From Succinivibrionaceae bacterium (GTDB taxonomy: Bacteria > Pseudomonadota > Gammaproteobacteria > Enterobacterales > Succinivibrionaceae): a stretch of DNA of 64,000 nucleotides. How positions within the stretch are numbered: the first letter of the stretch is position 1; every line of letters starts with the position of its first letter. The notes below the pieces were generated by a model that did no database searches, was not told the DNA's origin, and saw only the letters and a list, made by a program, of their open reading frames with translations. The position numbers and the translations under genes are program-made. The stretch covers positions 62,610 to 126,609 of the forward strand of contig JAHZGH010000007.1 of assembly GCA_019420905.1 (NCBI GenBank). Direction: 5' to 3'. Below, one piece after another: positions 23,655 through 31,121 of the stretch.

Positions 23655-25331
23655 CTAGAAAATTAAAGGTCCAACATCATCATCTAAATTATTTTCGACA
23701 TCTAAAGCAATGGTTCGATTTATAGCCATAATCAACGCAACTACACCATCTATTTTGTTGTTAGGTTGTTCTTTTCGTGGATATATATTGTCTTTTGCGT
23801 CTAAATGAGCAACAACATTGGACGCCATCCACTCTAAAATAGGATTTCCATCAGTGTGCAAACGCTTTTGATAAACGAGAGCTTGAAGCTCTTTCATAGG
23901 CTCTGAGAAGTTCAAAACAGTAGGCTTAATTTCGACCATTTCTAAGCCTTCGTCCATTAAGTTCTGTGCAAGTTGATAAGCTTGCCAAGGATCGAATGCC
24001 AAAGCTAAAGCATCATAGTGTTTGGCATCTTCTAAAAGAAACTCTTGAATATTTTGCAAATCGTTTACAGGACCGTCGGTCAAATGTAAAAGCTCTTGTT
24101 TTGCCCAGCCTTTGTACTGACTATTTGACGACATTTGAACAGTTTCGGAAGGAAGCCAAAACTCGGGGAAAACATAATAATGTATCTTATCGTCATCTTC
24201 TTTTCTAAAGAAAATTCTAACAATAGCAGCTATATCAGTTTTAGCTGCTAAGTCAATTCCATAAACACAGGGACAACCTTCAAAATCAGATAATTCAATT
24301 TCAGGACGGTAACATTTGCGCCATTTACTCATCTGCATCCAAGCGCTGTTGGCGTTACACCACACGTCTAAGTGTTTAGTTTTAAATCCGTTTTCAGCGC
24401 TTGGATTGGTTAAAGCTAAAGTGCGATTAGCAAAAATCGCTTTAGGCATTACCGAGACATTCCAATTAGGATTTGCCTTAATTAAAGCTTCATCACTTCT
24501 CCAATCGTCACCTTCATCAATAGTGTAAATAATGCCAAATTGAGACTCTTCCTTAACTGTACCTGTCAAAATTTTGACAACAAACTGGCGCACCTCCATG
24601 CACACACCATCAAGAATAAATCCTGCTGTAGTGATGCACCACAAAAGAGGCTGTGAGCGTTTTCCAATTGAAGTTTTAACTACTTCATAAATTTCTCGTG
24701 TCTTGTGAGCGTGTAGTTCATCAATAATGCCACAATGTGTATTTAAACCATCAAGAGTTGAAGCATCAGCGCTCTTTGCTAAGAACTTTGAATTAGTGCC
24801 TAAAACAACAAGGGATTTTGCTAAAACAGACAAACCGAAAGCAGCTTTCAAATCAGCATTACCGCGAGCCATGGACTGAGCGTCATTAAAAACAATGGCT
24901 GCTTGGTCACGTGTAGTCGCAAAGCTATATACATCAGCACCTTTTTCACCATCAGCACACAACATATAAAGAGCAACTCCAGATGAAATAGCACTTTTTC
25001 CGTTGCCTCTGGAAACTTCGATGTAAACTTGCTGATAACGTCTAAAGCTTTGCTCATCTACCCAGCCAAAAACAGTTGTAAGAATAAAAATCTGCCATGG
25101 CTCAAGCTTAATATTCTCTCCTGCGAGAGGACCTTTAACATGTTTTAATAACTCAATAAACTTGCATACCCGACAAGCTTTTTCTTCATCGAAGTGATAA
25201 GCCCAGCGTTTACGTTTTAAGTCATTAAGTTGACGCTTGCAAGCTTGCTTAACATATAAACATGCTGGCACTTTGCCTGTAAGTACATCATTGATGTATT
25301 TATTAGCAATAGCAACATAATCTCGCTTCAT
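23655..25331 (-). CDS. Terminase large subunit
   Basis: A 558-residue packaging motor. The ATPase domain shows YIEVSRGNGKSAISSGVALY (Walker A, about 106-125) and GIIDELHAHKT (Walker B/coupling, about 207-217). The nuclease domain begins CVYGIDLAAKTDIAAIV (about 357-373) and has LAFDPWQAYQLAQNL. This is the HK97/P27-associated class. It overlaps the small subunit by 4 bases. Confidence 0.92.
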   Translation of the reverse strand: MKRDYVAIANKYINDVLTGKVPACLYVKQACKRQLNDLKRKRWAYHFDEEKACRVCKFIELLKHVKGPLAGENIKLEPWQIFILTTVFGWVDEQSFRRYQQVYIEVSRGNGKSAISSGVALYMLCADGEKGADVYSFATTRDQAAIVFNDAQSMARGNADLKAAFGLSVLAKSLVVLGTNSKFLAKSADASTLDGLNTHCGIIDELHAHKTREIYEVVKTSIGKRSQPLLWCITTAGFILDGVCMEVRQFVVKILTGTVKEESQFGIIYTIDEGDDWRSDEALIKANPNWNVSVMPKAIFANRTLALTNPSAENGFKTKHLDVWCNANSAWMQMSKWRKCYRPEIELSDFEGCPCVYGIDLAAKTDIAAIVRIFFRKEDDDKIHYYVFPEFWLPSETVQMSSNSQYKGWAKQELLHLTDGPVNDLQNIQEFLLEDAKHYDALALAFDPWQAYQLAQNLMDEGLEMVEIKPTVLNFSEPMKELQALVYQKRLHTDGNPILEWMASNVVAHLDAKDNIYPRKEQPNNKIDGVVALIMAINRTIALDVENNLDDDVGPLIF

Positions 25332-25780
25332 AGTTCTAAAAATTCGTTCTTATTCTCAGTCTTTTTGCTTATAGAAATCTTCGATCTACTTGCAGGAGTA
25401 AAGCCCATTTCGGTCATATATCGTCTCAAGGTATCTTGAAGAATGACTTGTGTTTTTAATAACGCATGAGGCCTTGAAAATCCTGTTTCCGCATCAGTAA
25501 TAAAATAGCCTTCGTTTTTTAAAATCTTTTGAATTTCCACGAGTTGGGCATAGAGGGTTGCCCATTGTTCAAAAAGCGAAAAGTCCAGCGTAGTGAGAAG
25601 CTCTTCTGGAGCTTGCGAAATCGCAAAAGTCCAAGCTTGTTTTGCTACTCGTGACAGATGAGTCGGAGGCTTTATGTGCGAAAGAGGAGTTTGTGGAATT
25701 GGCTCATTTGCGTTGGTTCTGCAAGGCTGTAAAGTTCCTTGAAGTTTCTTAACAGCGGTGGGTTTTCGAGGTCGAGCCAT
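25328..25780 (-). CDS. Terminase small subunit (P27 family)
   Basis: A 150-residue protein with the P27 signature: basic start MARPRKPTAVKKLQGTLQP, then IPQTPLSHIKPPTHLSRVAKQAWTF and a C-terminal ITDAETGFSRPHALLK...LRRYMTEMGFTPASRSKI. It recognises phage DNA and loads the large subunit. A short frame on the same strand upstream (25672-25896) is a shadow. Confidence 0.9.
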   Translation of the reverse strand: MARPRKPTAVKKLQGTLQPCRTNANEPIPQTPLSHIKPPTHLSRVAKQAWTFAISQAPEELLTTLDFSLFEQWATLYAQLVEIQKILKNEGYFITDAETGFSRPHALLKTQVILQDTLRRYMTEMGFTPASRSKISISKKTENKNEFLEL

Positions 25781-25892
25781 AATTTTTTAATACAAACTTT
25801 CGATAATATATTAATAAACAAGCAAAAAGCTCCATTTTGCATGCATTTATAAAAAACTAGCGGGTCGGTTCTAAACGCTTTAGGGAAACTTT

Positions 25893-26288
25893 TCAACTCC
25901 CCCTATGGGTACTCGCACGGCCAAAGCCGCCATCTTCTGTAGCTGTTTTTCTTGAATGACATTCATGACAAAGGGCTTGCCAATTTTTCACATTCCAAAA
26001 AAGTTTTTTGTTTCCTTTATGAGGAATAATATGATCAACTTCAGTTGCAGGAGTTGTTCTTCCTTGCTTCAAGCACTCAGCACATAAAGGATGCTGTGCT
26101 AAGAATATTTTTGCAGACTTAAGCCATAAATTAGAATATCCGCGCTCGGTACGTGTACCGCGCTGTGCATCTCGTACTCTTAATTCTTTTTTGTGCTGTT
26201 CTAAATGTCTTACACAAAATCTATTACCAGACACAGCAAACTGCCTGCAGCCTGGGTGTTGGCAAGGAGATTTAAAATCTTTCGTCAT
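25893..26288 (-). CDS. HNH endonuclease next to terminase
   Basis: A 131-residue HNH nuclease. Zinc ligand pairs are visible as CAEC and CHEC, with the catalytic EVDHIIPH and NWQALCHECHSRKT. An extra cysteine-rich N-terminus (SPCQHPGCRQFA, FCVRHLEQH) is common in this group. Such HNH proteins cooperate with HK97-type terminases in cos cleavage. The cos site is probably nearby, but I could not identify it. Confidence 0.88.
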   Translation of the reverse strand: MTKDFKSPCQHPGCRQFAVSGNRFCVRHLEQHKKELRVRDAQRGTRTERGYSNLWLKSAKIFLAQHPLCAECLKQGRTTPATEVDHIIPHKGNKKLFWNVKNWQALCHECHSRKTATEDGGFGRASTHRGS

Positions 26289-26376
26289 TTAATAAAAATA
26301 ATCAATAAATACTAAACACAAAAATCAAATACAAACTATATTTATAGTTAACTATTTGTAATATGAGGACTTAATT
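26289..26376. promoter_or_regulatory. Divergent intergenic gap between HNH and the plus-strand cargo gene
   Basis: 88 bases, very AT-rich, separating two divergent starts. It must supply the promoter of the rightward cargo gene and may help start the terminase transcript. GAGGA lies 8 bases before the GTG at 26377. No unique -35/-10 can be named. Confidence 0.4.
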
Positions 26377-27225
26377 GTGAATAGTTCAAAAAATGAACAC
26401 GAAAAAGTGTCAGAAGAAAATATACAAGAATTTTTAAAACAAAAAGAAAACATTGCTATGTTGGCCTCACAAGTTGCCCGCATAATAGAGCCTCTTGCAC
26501 AAATCATTAAAGGATTGACAGATGTCATTCCTCTATTTATTGAAGGCTACATAAATAACAAAGAATCTTTTGATAATATCTCTAAGTTATTTCATATAAT
26601 CCGCAGAATAGACAATCTCGACCCTGAAACTAAAAGTTTATTTTGGTCTAAATACATTGATAATAGCCCTACAGAATTATTTTCTTTAATCAAAGATTTT
26701 TATTCTTTGTCAGAAGATGAAATTAAGAAAAAAATAAAGGAGATGGTGGAGTCTCCAGATCGCATTGTTCCTTATTTACCGCAATCAAACATTGATGAAA
26801 ATGATTTTTATCTAGGCTATAGCATCTTAAATAATCGTCCAAAACATGAAAGAATAAAATTTTTTAAATATTTTAAAGATGACCTATCATTTAATAAAAA
26901 TGTTATTGTCTTTTGTAATTTGCAACCAGAAGCTATTCCCAATTATATAAATAGCTTAACTTTACCATCTAATAAAATTTTAGGCGTTGATATAAAAGGG
27001 GTTATAATACATTTCTTGGCGCCAGCAGTCGCATCTTACATTGCAGCCAACATTCCAAGTTTTATTCAAGATAAAACAACTATTCTTGAACAAAAAGAAT
27101 ATATAGTAAGCCTGCAACAACAACTAGACCAAATCCAGAAAGAACTCCAAAACCAAAAATTACAATCAACCCCAAAATTGACGGAAAAAGAACAACAGAC
27201 TGTGACGAAATCTCAGATTGATTAA
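26377..27225 (+). CDS. Unknown cargo gene opposing the late operon
   Basis: A 282-residue protein starting at GTG. The N-terminal half is helical (EFLKQKENIAMLASQVARIIEPL). The middle has DEIKKKIKEMVE and a YLGYSILNNRPKHERIKFFKYFKDD segment. Residues about 205-228 may form a membrane or amphipathic helix (GVIIHFLAPAVASYIAANI). The end is a glutamine-rich coiled coil. No family is recognised. It is the only long plus-strand gene within the leftward late operon and is AT-rich, so it is probably expressed in the lysogen from its own promoter, like morons for exclusion or defence. Its 3' end overlaps an opposite-strand gene. Confidence 0.78.
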   Translation: MNSSKNEHEKVSEENIQEFLKQKENIAMLASQVARIIEPLAQIIKGLTDVIPLFIEGYINNKESFDNISKLFHIIRRIDNLDPETKSLFWSKYIDNSPTELFSLIKDFYSLSEDEIKKKIKEMVESPDRIVPYLPQSNIDENDFYLGYSILNNRPKHERIKFFKYFKDDLSFNKNVIVFCNLQPEAIPNYINSLTLPSNKILGVDIKGVIIHFLAPAVASYIAANIPSFIQDKTTILEQKEYIVSLQQQLDQIQKELQNQKLQSTPKLTEKEQQTVTKSQID

Positions 27226-27343
27226 ACAACCAAGAAACGTAAATCATACCGTTAGAATTAAGAAAAGTTATTGTATAAAGTATTGTAAATACTACAGCTA
27301 TAATGAGCATAAATAATACTGAACTCAGTCGGATTTTTTTCAT
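27080..27343 (-). CDS. Small two-helix membrane protein in the lysis cassette
   Basis: An 87-residue hydrophobic protein. One membrane helix lies near residues 7-28 (SSVLFMLIIAVVFTILY) and another at about 50-82 (VVLFPSILGLIVIFGFGV...). It begins with an ATGA overlap at the stop of Rz, which favours a real, coupled gene. Its 3' half lies antisense to the coiled-coil end of the rightward cargo gene. Part of its hydrophobicity could be a shadow of lysine/glutamine codons there, but the first helix is outside the overlap. Possible second holin or antiholin. Confidence 0.55.
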   Translation of the reverse strand: MKKIRLSSVLFMLIIAVVFTILYTITFLNSNGMIYVSWLFNQSEISSQSVVLFPSILGLIVIFGFGVLSGFGLVVVAGLLYILFVQE

Positions 27344-27804
27344 TTGTTTAACTCATTAAAAAGCTCTATCAGCTCATTGTAGTGAGTGGCAGTAATGTCA
27401 CAGTCACGCGCTATTATTAGTTGCTGTTCATATAATCTTTGAAGTAATCTTTGAAGTTTTTCTCTGTTTTGATTAGGGCATTTACAGGAACTTTTTGAAA
27501 CTGTGGCGGAAGGCGTGGAAGCTGCGGGCACACTGTTGTTACTACTGGCACTTGATTTTGACAAGCTGTCGTTGAGTAACTTACGATAATGAGCATTAAC
27601 AACATCAATAGCTTCTTTTGCTTGTCGTGTGGTCTTATCAACTTTTTCTCTATATTCTTGCTCTTTACTTCTAGCATCTTCAACAGCTTGTATCTGCTGC
27701 TGAAGTTCAGAATTAATAAACTCTTGCATATTGTGTTCATAGCGAAGACCGTTGACAAACCATCCGGCCCAAAAGGCAATAATTGCAACACTGATATATT
27801 TCAT
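27340..27804 (-). CDS. Rz-like inner-membrane spanin
   Basis: A 154-residue protein with an N-terminal signal anchor (ISVAIIAFWAGWFVNGL), then a long periplasmic coiled coil (QQQIQAVEDARSKEQEYREKVDK) and a serine/alanine linker. It fits i-spanins, which fuse inner and outer membranes in the last lysis step. A second protein, Rz1, is encoded within it in another frame. It overlaps lysozyme by 4 bases. Confidence 0.82.
   Translation of the reverse strand: MKYISVAIIAFWAGWFVNGLRYEHNMQEFINSELQQQIQAVEDARSKEQEYREKVDKTTRQAKEAIDVVNAHYRKLLNDSLSKSSASSNNSVPAASTPSATVSKSSCKCPNQNREKLQRLLQRLYEQQLIIARDCDITATHYNELIELFNELNK
27417..27605 (-). CDS. Rz1-like outer-membrane spanin, nested in Rz
   Basis: A 62-residue lipoprotein in a different frame within Rz. 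The signal peptide MLLMLIIVSYSTTAC gives a plausible lipobox (T-T-A-C, cysteine 15). The proline-rich body has PQLPRLPPQFQKVP, typical of Rz1. I chose the ATG just before the hydrophobic stretch; the open frame extends further upstream without meaning. Nested Rz1 genes are the lambda arrangement. Confidence 0.75.
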   Translation of the reverse strand: MLLMLIIVSYSTTACQNQVPVVTTVCPQLPRLPPQFQKVPVNALIKTEKNFKDYFKDYMNSN

Positions 27805-28253
27805 AGTTCGCTTAGGAATAATCGACGCTCAGCTTGTCGCCTTAACGTTAACCCTTTTAAAACGATCGTCGATTTTGTCTCAGGAGATGTCGCCTTATTC
27901 CAGCGTAAAAATTCATCAGCAGCGCCTCTAATATCACCTGCTTTAAACTTTTTTAACAGAGTAGAAGCTATAAGTGAACTAACACCAACATTAAAAGCGA
28001 AGCAAACCAAAGCATCAAACTGACTCTGTGTACAAGAACAATTATTTAAAAGATTTGTAACCTCTTTTTCAAAGTAAGCTAAATCGCTAAGTAAAAGACG
28101 TTCTGCTTCTTTTTGTGTTATTTTCATGTCTTTTGTGACATTAAAAGTATGGCCATATCCAATACTCAAAATTCCTGCAGGGCATCTGTAAGCTTTGGTA
28201 GATAAGCCCTCAAAGGTCCTGATAAGACTTAAACCAGCATCACTAACTCTCAT
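27801..28253 (-). CDS. Endolysin, T4-type lysozyme (GH24)
   Basis: A 150-residue muramidase. The catalytic glutamate is in LIRTFEGLSTKAY, followed by ILSIGYGHT and later FDALVCFAFNVGVSSL and FLRWNKA. It has no signal sequence, so it needs a holin. It cleaves the glycan backbone of murein. It is followed by Rz/Rz1 in the usual order. Confidence 0.92.
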   Translation of the reverse strand: MRVSDAGLSLIRTFEGLSTKAYRCPAGILSIGYGHTFNVTKDMKITQKEAERLLLSDLAYFEKEVTNLLNNCSCTQSQFDALVCFAFNVGVSSLIASTLLKKFKAGDIRGAADEFLRWNKATSPETKSTIVLKGLTLRRQAERRLFLSEL

Positions 28254-28649
28254 TTACTCCTCCAACTCAGCAATTCTTTGATTTAAAAGCTTAAGTGCGT
28301 CGTCGATGCCGATGATGCAAACCACACCAGAAGGCTCAAATAAAGCTCTCAGCACTGAAAATTTTTTACGATATTCAACAAGAATTGTTGCGACTTGATA
28401 GCGTCCGTCTCCTTCAGGGTGTAACCAGGTATAGCTTAAGACATCTTGCTTAGCTAAACGTTTCAAATACCAGCGAGCTTTCTCGAGATTGAGCTTTTCG
28501 CCATCTTTATGATGCTTCGCTCTAATGATGTATTTGACAGCATTACCAAGGCAAAAACCATAACACTCGTACACATCAATAGGTTCAAAACGCTGACCGT
28601 CAACAATAACTGCCTCATCTTTATAATGCTGTGGATTTGTTCTATCCAT
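28254..28649 (-). CDS. DUF3310 protein
   Basis: A 131-residue protein starting at the internal ATG with GAGG upstream (MDRTNPQHYK). DUF3310 features are NPQHYKDEAV, FEPIDVYECYGFCLGNAVKYIIRAKHHKDGEKLNLEKARWYL. Members are common in phages and usually called nucleotide-kinase-like, but their function is not settled. Its position in the lysis cassette is unusual; such genes are more often in the early region. Confidence 0.78.
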   Translation of the reverse strand: MDRTNPQHYKDEAVIVDGQRFEPIDVYECYGFCLGNAVKYIIRAKHHKDGEKLNLEKARWYLKRLAKQDVLSYTWLHPEGDGRYQVATILVEYRKKFSVLRALFEPSGVVCIIGIDDALKLLNQRIAELEE

Positions 28650-28651
28650 CT

Positions 28652-28777
28652 TTACCTCTTCAAAATCATGGCAGTTAAAGCAACGACACATGCAAAAGTT
28701 ATATATATGCCTGCATTTCCTGTGACTGCTAGCACGAACGCCAGCCCCCACTCTGTACCATAGATAAGCATTGCCAT
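28652..28777 (-). CDS. 41-residue small membrane protein
   Basis: A short ORF MAMLIYGTEWGLAFVLAV..., with one long hydrophobic region and ending ILKR. It ends two bases before the DUF3310 start codon and follows the holin by 19 bases, so it fits the operon. The ribosome site is weak. A role in lysis timing is possible; no family was recognised. Confidence 0.55.
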   Translation of the reverse strand: MAMLIYGTEWGLAFVLAVTGNAGIYITFACVVALTAMILKR

Positions 28778-28796
28778 CTTAGTTGAGCTGATTTTC

Positions 28797-29126
28797 TTAT
28801 TTATCTTCTTGATCATGGTATTGCTCACTTATGATGTGATTATCAAATCTTCTAAAAGCAGCTTCATAGATTCTGCCCGCGCCCAAAAATCCGATTGCTA
28901 TTCCATACGGTATAGCATCAGCAAAAAAAAATTTTTCTGGAAACAGCCTCCAAGCCATCCAGCAGATGCCAAGCGCTCCTATTCCACAAAGTGCAGCATC
29001 TAATCTTCTTTTATTTTCTGTTGGAGGCTTATTTCTTAACTTAGATCTCATGAGCGCGACAATGCCAGCCATAACACCTGCAAGCATGAAATGTGTGTAA
29101 GGTAAATTCCATATTGTAGAAATCAC
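28797..29126 (-). CDS. Holin
   Basis: A 109-residue membrane protein with three hydrophobic segments (THFMLAGVMAGIVAL, AALCGIGALGICWMAW, AIPYGIAIGFLGAGRI) separated by short charged loops and ending in a charged tail. This is the usual form of class I holins of lambdoid phages. It is the first gene after the late promoter-like region and hairpin, followed by lysozyme and spanins. Confidence 0.8.
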   Translation of the reverse strand: MISTIWNLPYTHFMLAGVMAGIVALMRSKLRNKPPTENKRRLDAALCGIGALGICWMAWRLFPEKFFFADAIPYGIAIGFLGAGRIYEAAFRRFDNHIISEQYHDQEDK

Positions 29127-29147
29127 TTACATACCTCTTTTCTGCAT

Positions 29148-29184
29148 AAAAAAATGCCGATCTTTTAATTTAGATCAGCATTTT
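29148..29184 (-). terminator. Leader terminator before holin (tR'-like)
   Basis: AAAATGC/GCATTTT and GATCT/AGATC stems with a 7-base loop. On the minus strand a T-run follows. It sits between the putative late promoter and the holin, where lambda has the terminator overcome by Q. Confidence 0.65.
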
Positions 29185-29198
29185 GGCTCCACTACGAC

Positions 29199-29250
29199 AC
29201 ACTTTTTAAACTCTACATTATGTAGTATATATTTGAAAAAACGATCAAAA
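29199..29250 (-). promoter_or_regulatory. Putative late promoter, copy 1
   Basis: About 50 bases almost identical to 30622-30672. Minus-strand reading has TTGATC, an AT-rich spacer and TACATAAT followed by GTAGAG. It lies upstream of the leader terminator and lysis genes, a PR'-like position. Promoter activity is inferred. Confidence 0.5.
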
Positions 29251-29305
29251 ACGATCATTTTACAAAAATTGATTATCTTTTAAAGTAAAAAAAACATTTT
29301 TTTAG

Positions 29306-29337
29306 TTGATCAATTCAACCTTTTAGGTTAAGATAAT
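29306..29337 (+). promoter_or_regulatory. Promoter and operator of the XRE-ImmA pair
   Basis: TTGATC at 29306-29311 and TAAGAT at 29329-29334 are 17 bases apart. An AACC-TTTT-AGGTT inverted repeat lies in the spacer, suitable for autoregulation by the XRE protein. Confidence 0.5.
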
Positions 29338-29363
29338 ATATATCCTAATTTTGGAGAAAAAAG

Positions 29364-29717
29364 ATGAAACTGACAAATTTGGGGAAATTCCTAAGAAAAT
29401 TTAGGATAGACAATTCACTAATACTTAAGAATATGGCTGATGACTTAGGAGTTAGTTCAGCATATCTTTCAGCAATTGAATATGGAATCAAACCGATTCC
29501 ATCTAACTTAGAGGAGAAACTAATAAAAAAATATAACTTTAAAAACGAATTATTATCTGAACTACGTACAGCAATAGATACTTCAAAAGAAGTAATGAAC
29601 ATAAAAACAAATAATGATTTTTTAAATCAACAAATACTTGGTGCTTTTGGAAGAAATTTATCTAGTTTAAATGAAGAACAAAAGCGAAAAATTTTAGAAA
29701 TTATGGAGAATAAATGA
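29364..29717 (+). CDS. XRE-family regulator paired with ImmA
   Basis: A 117-residue protein. The helix-turn-helix spans about 5-55 (LGKFLRKFRIDNSLILKNMADDLGVSSAYLSAIEYG). A helical C-terminus ends in LSSLNEEQKRKILEIMENK, as in regulators cleaved by ImmA/IrrE proteases. Start supported by TTGGAG. It overlaps the protease gene by an ATGA, so the two are made together. This is a second regulatory switch separate from cI at 39888 and may control superinfection or cargo genes. Confidence 0.85.
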   Translation: MKLTNLGKFLRKFRIDNSLILKNMADDLGVSSAYLSAIEYGIKPIPSNLEEKLIKKYNFKNELLSELRTAIDTSKEVMNIKTNNDFLNQQILGAFGRNLSSLNEEQKRKILEIMENK

Positions 29718-30301
29718 GAAATACTTTTATTTTTAGAAAACAAGGTTATACAGTACCTCCACTATCATCAAAAAAGATTGCAAAAGGAGCTTATATTGTC
29801 AGAAATTTTTTAGGACATAAATTTACTAATGGTAACTTCTTAGATATTGTCAAATTAATTGAAGACGGAAATCTACAAATTACAACTTTAGATAATAAGA
29901 AAGAAGATATAGGACTGCTAATAGTACCAACAGAAGAACTAAAGAATGCCGAAGCTCTCACCTTTCCTGATGGAACAATAAAAATACCAGAAAAAGTTTA
30001 TGAAGAAGCCTGCCAAAGAAAAGGACGGGCTCGCTTTACATTAGCTCATGAGCTAGGACATGCTTTAATGCATACCAATATAATTCCTTTTGCTAGATCA
30101 TTAGATGATAATCACAAAATATATGAAGATAGTGAATGGCAAGCTGATGAATTTGCTGGAGAACTTCTAATACCCTCAAATGAATTGAAATATAAACTTG
30201 ATGTTCCAGATGAATTTTTAATGGAAGAATATGGCATTAGCTATAATTGCTTACAAACTAGAAAAAGAAAAATAAAAAACCCTAACTATGTTGCTGCATA
30301 G
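29714..30301 (+). CDS. ImmA/IrrE-family metallopeptidase
   Basis: A 195-residue zinc protease with HELGHALMH at about 112-120 (HExxH) and the third-ligand helix WQADEFAGELLIPS near 142-155. The first 100 residues are a variable N-terminal domain. By analogy with ICEBs1 ImmA-ImmR, it should cleave the partner XRE repressor on a signal. The terminator stem overlaps its stop codon. Confidence 0.88.
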   Translation: MRNTFIFRKQGYTVPPLSSKKIAKGAYIVRNFLGHKFTNGNFLDIVKLIEDGNLQITTLDNKKEDIGLLIVPTEELKNAEALTFPDGTIKIPEKVYEEACQRKGRARFTLAHELGHALMHTNIIPFARSLDDNHKIYEDSEWQADEFAGELLIPSNELKYKLDVPDEFLMEEYGISYNCLQTRKRKIKNPNYVAA

Positions 30302-30315
30302 TTAGGGCTATATTT
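30280..30315 (+). terminator. Terminator of the XRE-ImmA operon
   Basis: CCCTAACTATG (30280-30290) and CATAGTTAGGG (30297-30307), an 11-bp perfect stem with a 6-base loop, followed by CTATATTTTT. Confidence 0.85.
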
Positions 30316-30433
30316 TTATATTGTTCACGATATCCTACCGCGAGACAACTTTTTACTATAAAAACTAACTTTAATAATTATATAGTAAAAAGATAATAAA
30401 AAGTAGGGCTTAAATTATTATTGAAAAAAAATT

Positions 30434-30562
30434 ATGAAAAATAATACTAAATTTATTGGCCCAATTTATCATGATGCTATAGGTCCTTATATTTTAAGGC
30501 GTTCTTTTAAAGCAAGAAATGGTAAAATTTACTCTAATAGAGTATACAAAATACACCTTTAA
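30434..30562 (+). CDS. 42-residue basic protein
   Basis: A short ORF: MKNNTKFIGPIYHDAIGPYI, then RRSFKARNGKIYSNRVYKIHL. Small prophage proteins with an R-x-FKA-x-NGK-x-Y motif are frequent, which supports it. No clear ribosome site. It belongs to the inserted segment with XRE-ImmA, between two terminators. Confidence 0.5.
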   Translation: MKNNTKFIGPIYHDAIGPYILRRSFKARNGKIYSNRVYKIHL

Positions 30563-30589
30563 TTATACTAGAGGATAATCTATATCTTA

Positions 30590-30614
30590 AAGCGCATCTT
30601 ATAGATGCGCTTTC
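30590..30614. terminator. 11-bp hairpin after the 42-residue ORF
   Basis: AAAGCGCATCT and AGATGCGCTTT with a TAT loop. It can serve the rightward insert transcripts, and it lies downstream of promoter-like copy 2 on the minus strand, mirroring the arrangement at 29148-29250. Confidence 0.7.
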
Positions 30615-30621
30615 TTATGGA

Positions 30622-30672
30622 ACACACTTTTTAAACTCTACATTATGTATATATTTGAAAAAATGATCATTT
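30622..30672 (-). repeat. Putative late promoter, copy 2 (direct repeat)
   Basis: The same ACACACTTTTTAAACTCTAC block as at 29199-29250, lacking three bases in the middle. Together the copies bracket the XRE-ImmA insert (29250-30620). Confidence 0.8.
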
Positions 30673-30683
30673 TTTAATTTTTT

Positions 30684-30730
30684 AATAAAAAAAGCCACTT
30701 TGTAAAATTAACAAAGAGGCTTTTTTTTCT
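30684..30730. terminator. Bidirectional terminator
   Basis: AAAAAGCC/GGCTTTTT with an inner CTTTGT/ACAAAG stem, and T-runs on both strands. It separates the rightward insert from the leftward gene ending at 30756. Confidence 0.85.
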
Positions 30731-30755
30731 TACCTGCTTTAATGTAGATTATGAA

Positions 30756-31121
30756 CTATTTATTAAATAATTTTGTTATTAGAAGTGCTATAGGGATAAA
30801 ACATGGAGCCAAAGCAGATAATTCCATCCCTAATATCCCCAAAATGAGTGTTATAGCCAAGCACAAAATAATAATTATAGAAACAATCCAGCGATTAATT
30901 CTGGTTTCCGATTTAAAAAACTCAAACTGATCTTTTTCCAGTTGTCTTCGATGTTTTGTTTCTTCTGTACAAAAGTCAATAACTTTATCAACTAAATCAG
31001 GCCTAAAACTATGAAGCTTTTCTAATTGTTCTACTGGAGGTAAAGGATTGTTATCCTCTTGAGAGACAAATTCAATCTTCTTATCGTTATCTGTCGCTCT
31101 GATTCCACTTTTTCTACTCAT
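30756..31121 (-). CDS. DUF2335-like membrane protein
   Basis: A 121-residue protein. Residues 25-70 (NPLPPVEQLEKLHSFRPDLVDKVIDFCTEETKHRRQLE) followed by two C-terminal membrane helices (IVSIIIILCLAITLILGIL and FIPIALLITKLF) match DUF2335 layout. Function unknown. It overlaps the upstream small gene by 8 bases and lies just downstream of the restriction-modification genes, so it may belong to that cargo block. Confidence 0.7.
   Translation of the reverse strand: MSRKSGIRATDNDKKIEFVSQEDNNPLPPVEQLEKLHSFRPDLVDKVIDFCTEETKHRRQLEKDQFEFFKSETRINRWIVSIIIILCLAITLILGILGMELSALAPCFIPIALLITKLFNK

Noticed and set aside
25672..25896. A 74-residue ORF upstream of the small terminase
   Set aside because: It overlaps the small terminase N-terminus in another frame and the intergenic gap, without a start signal.
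27606..27791. Rz1 extended to a 124-residue protein
   Set aside because: The upstream extension is just the alternate frame of Rz; the signal peptide begins at the ATG at 27605.
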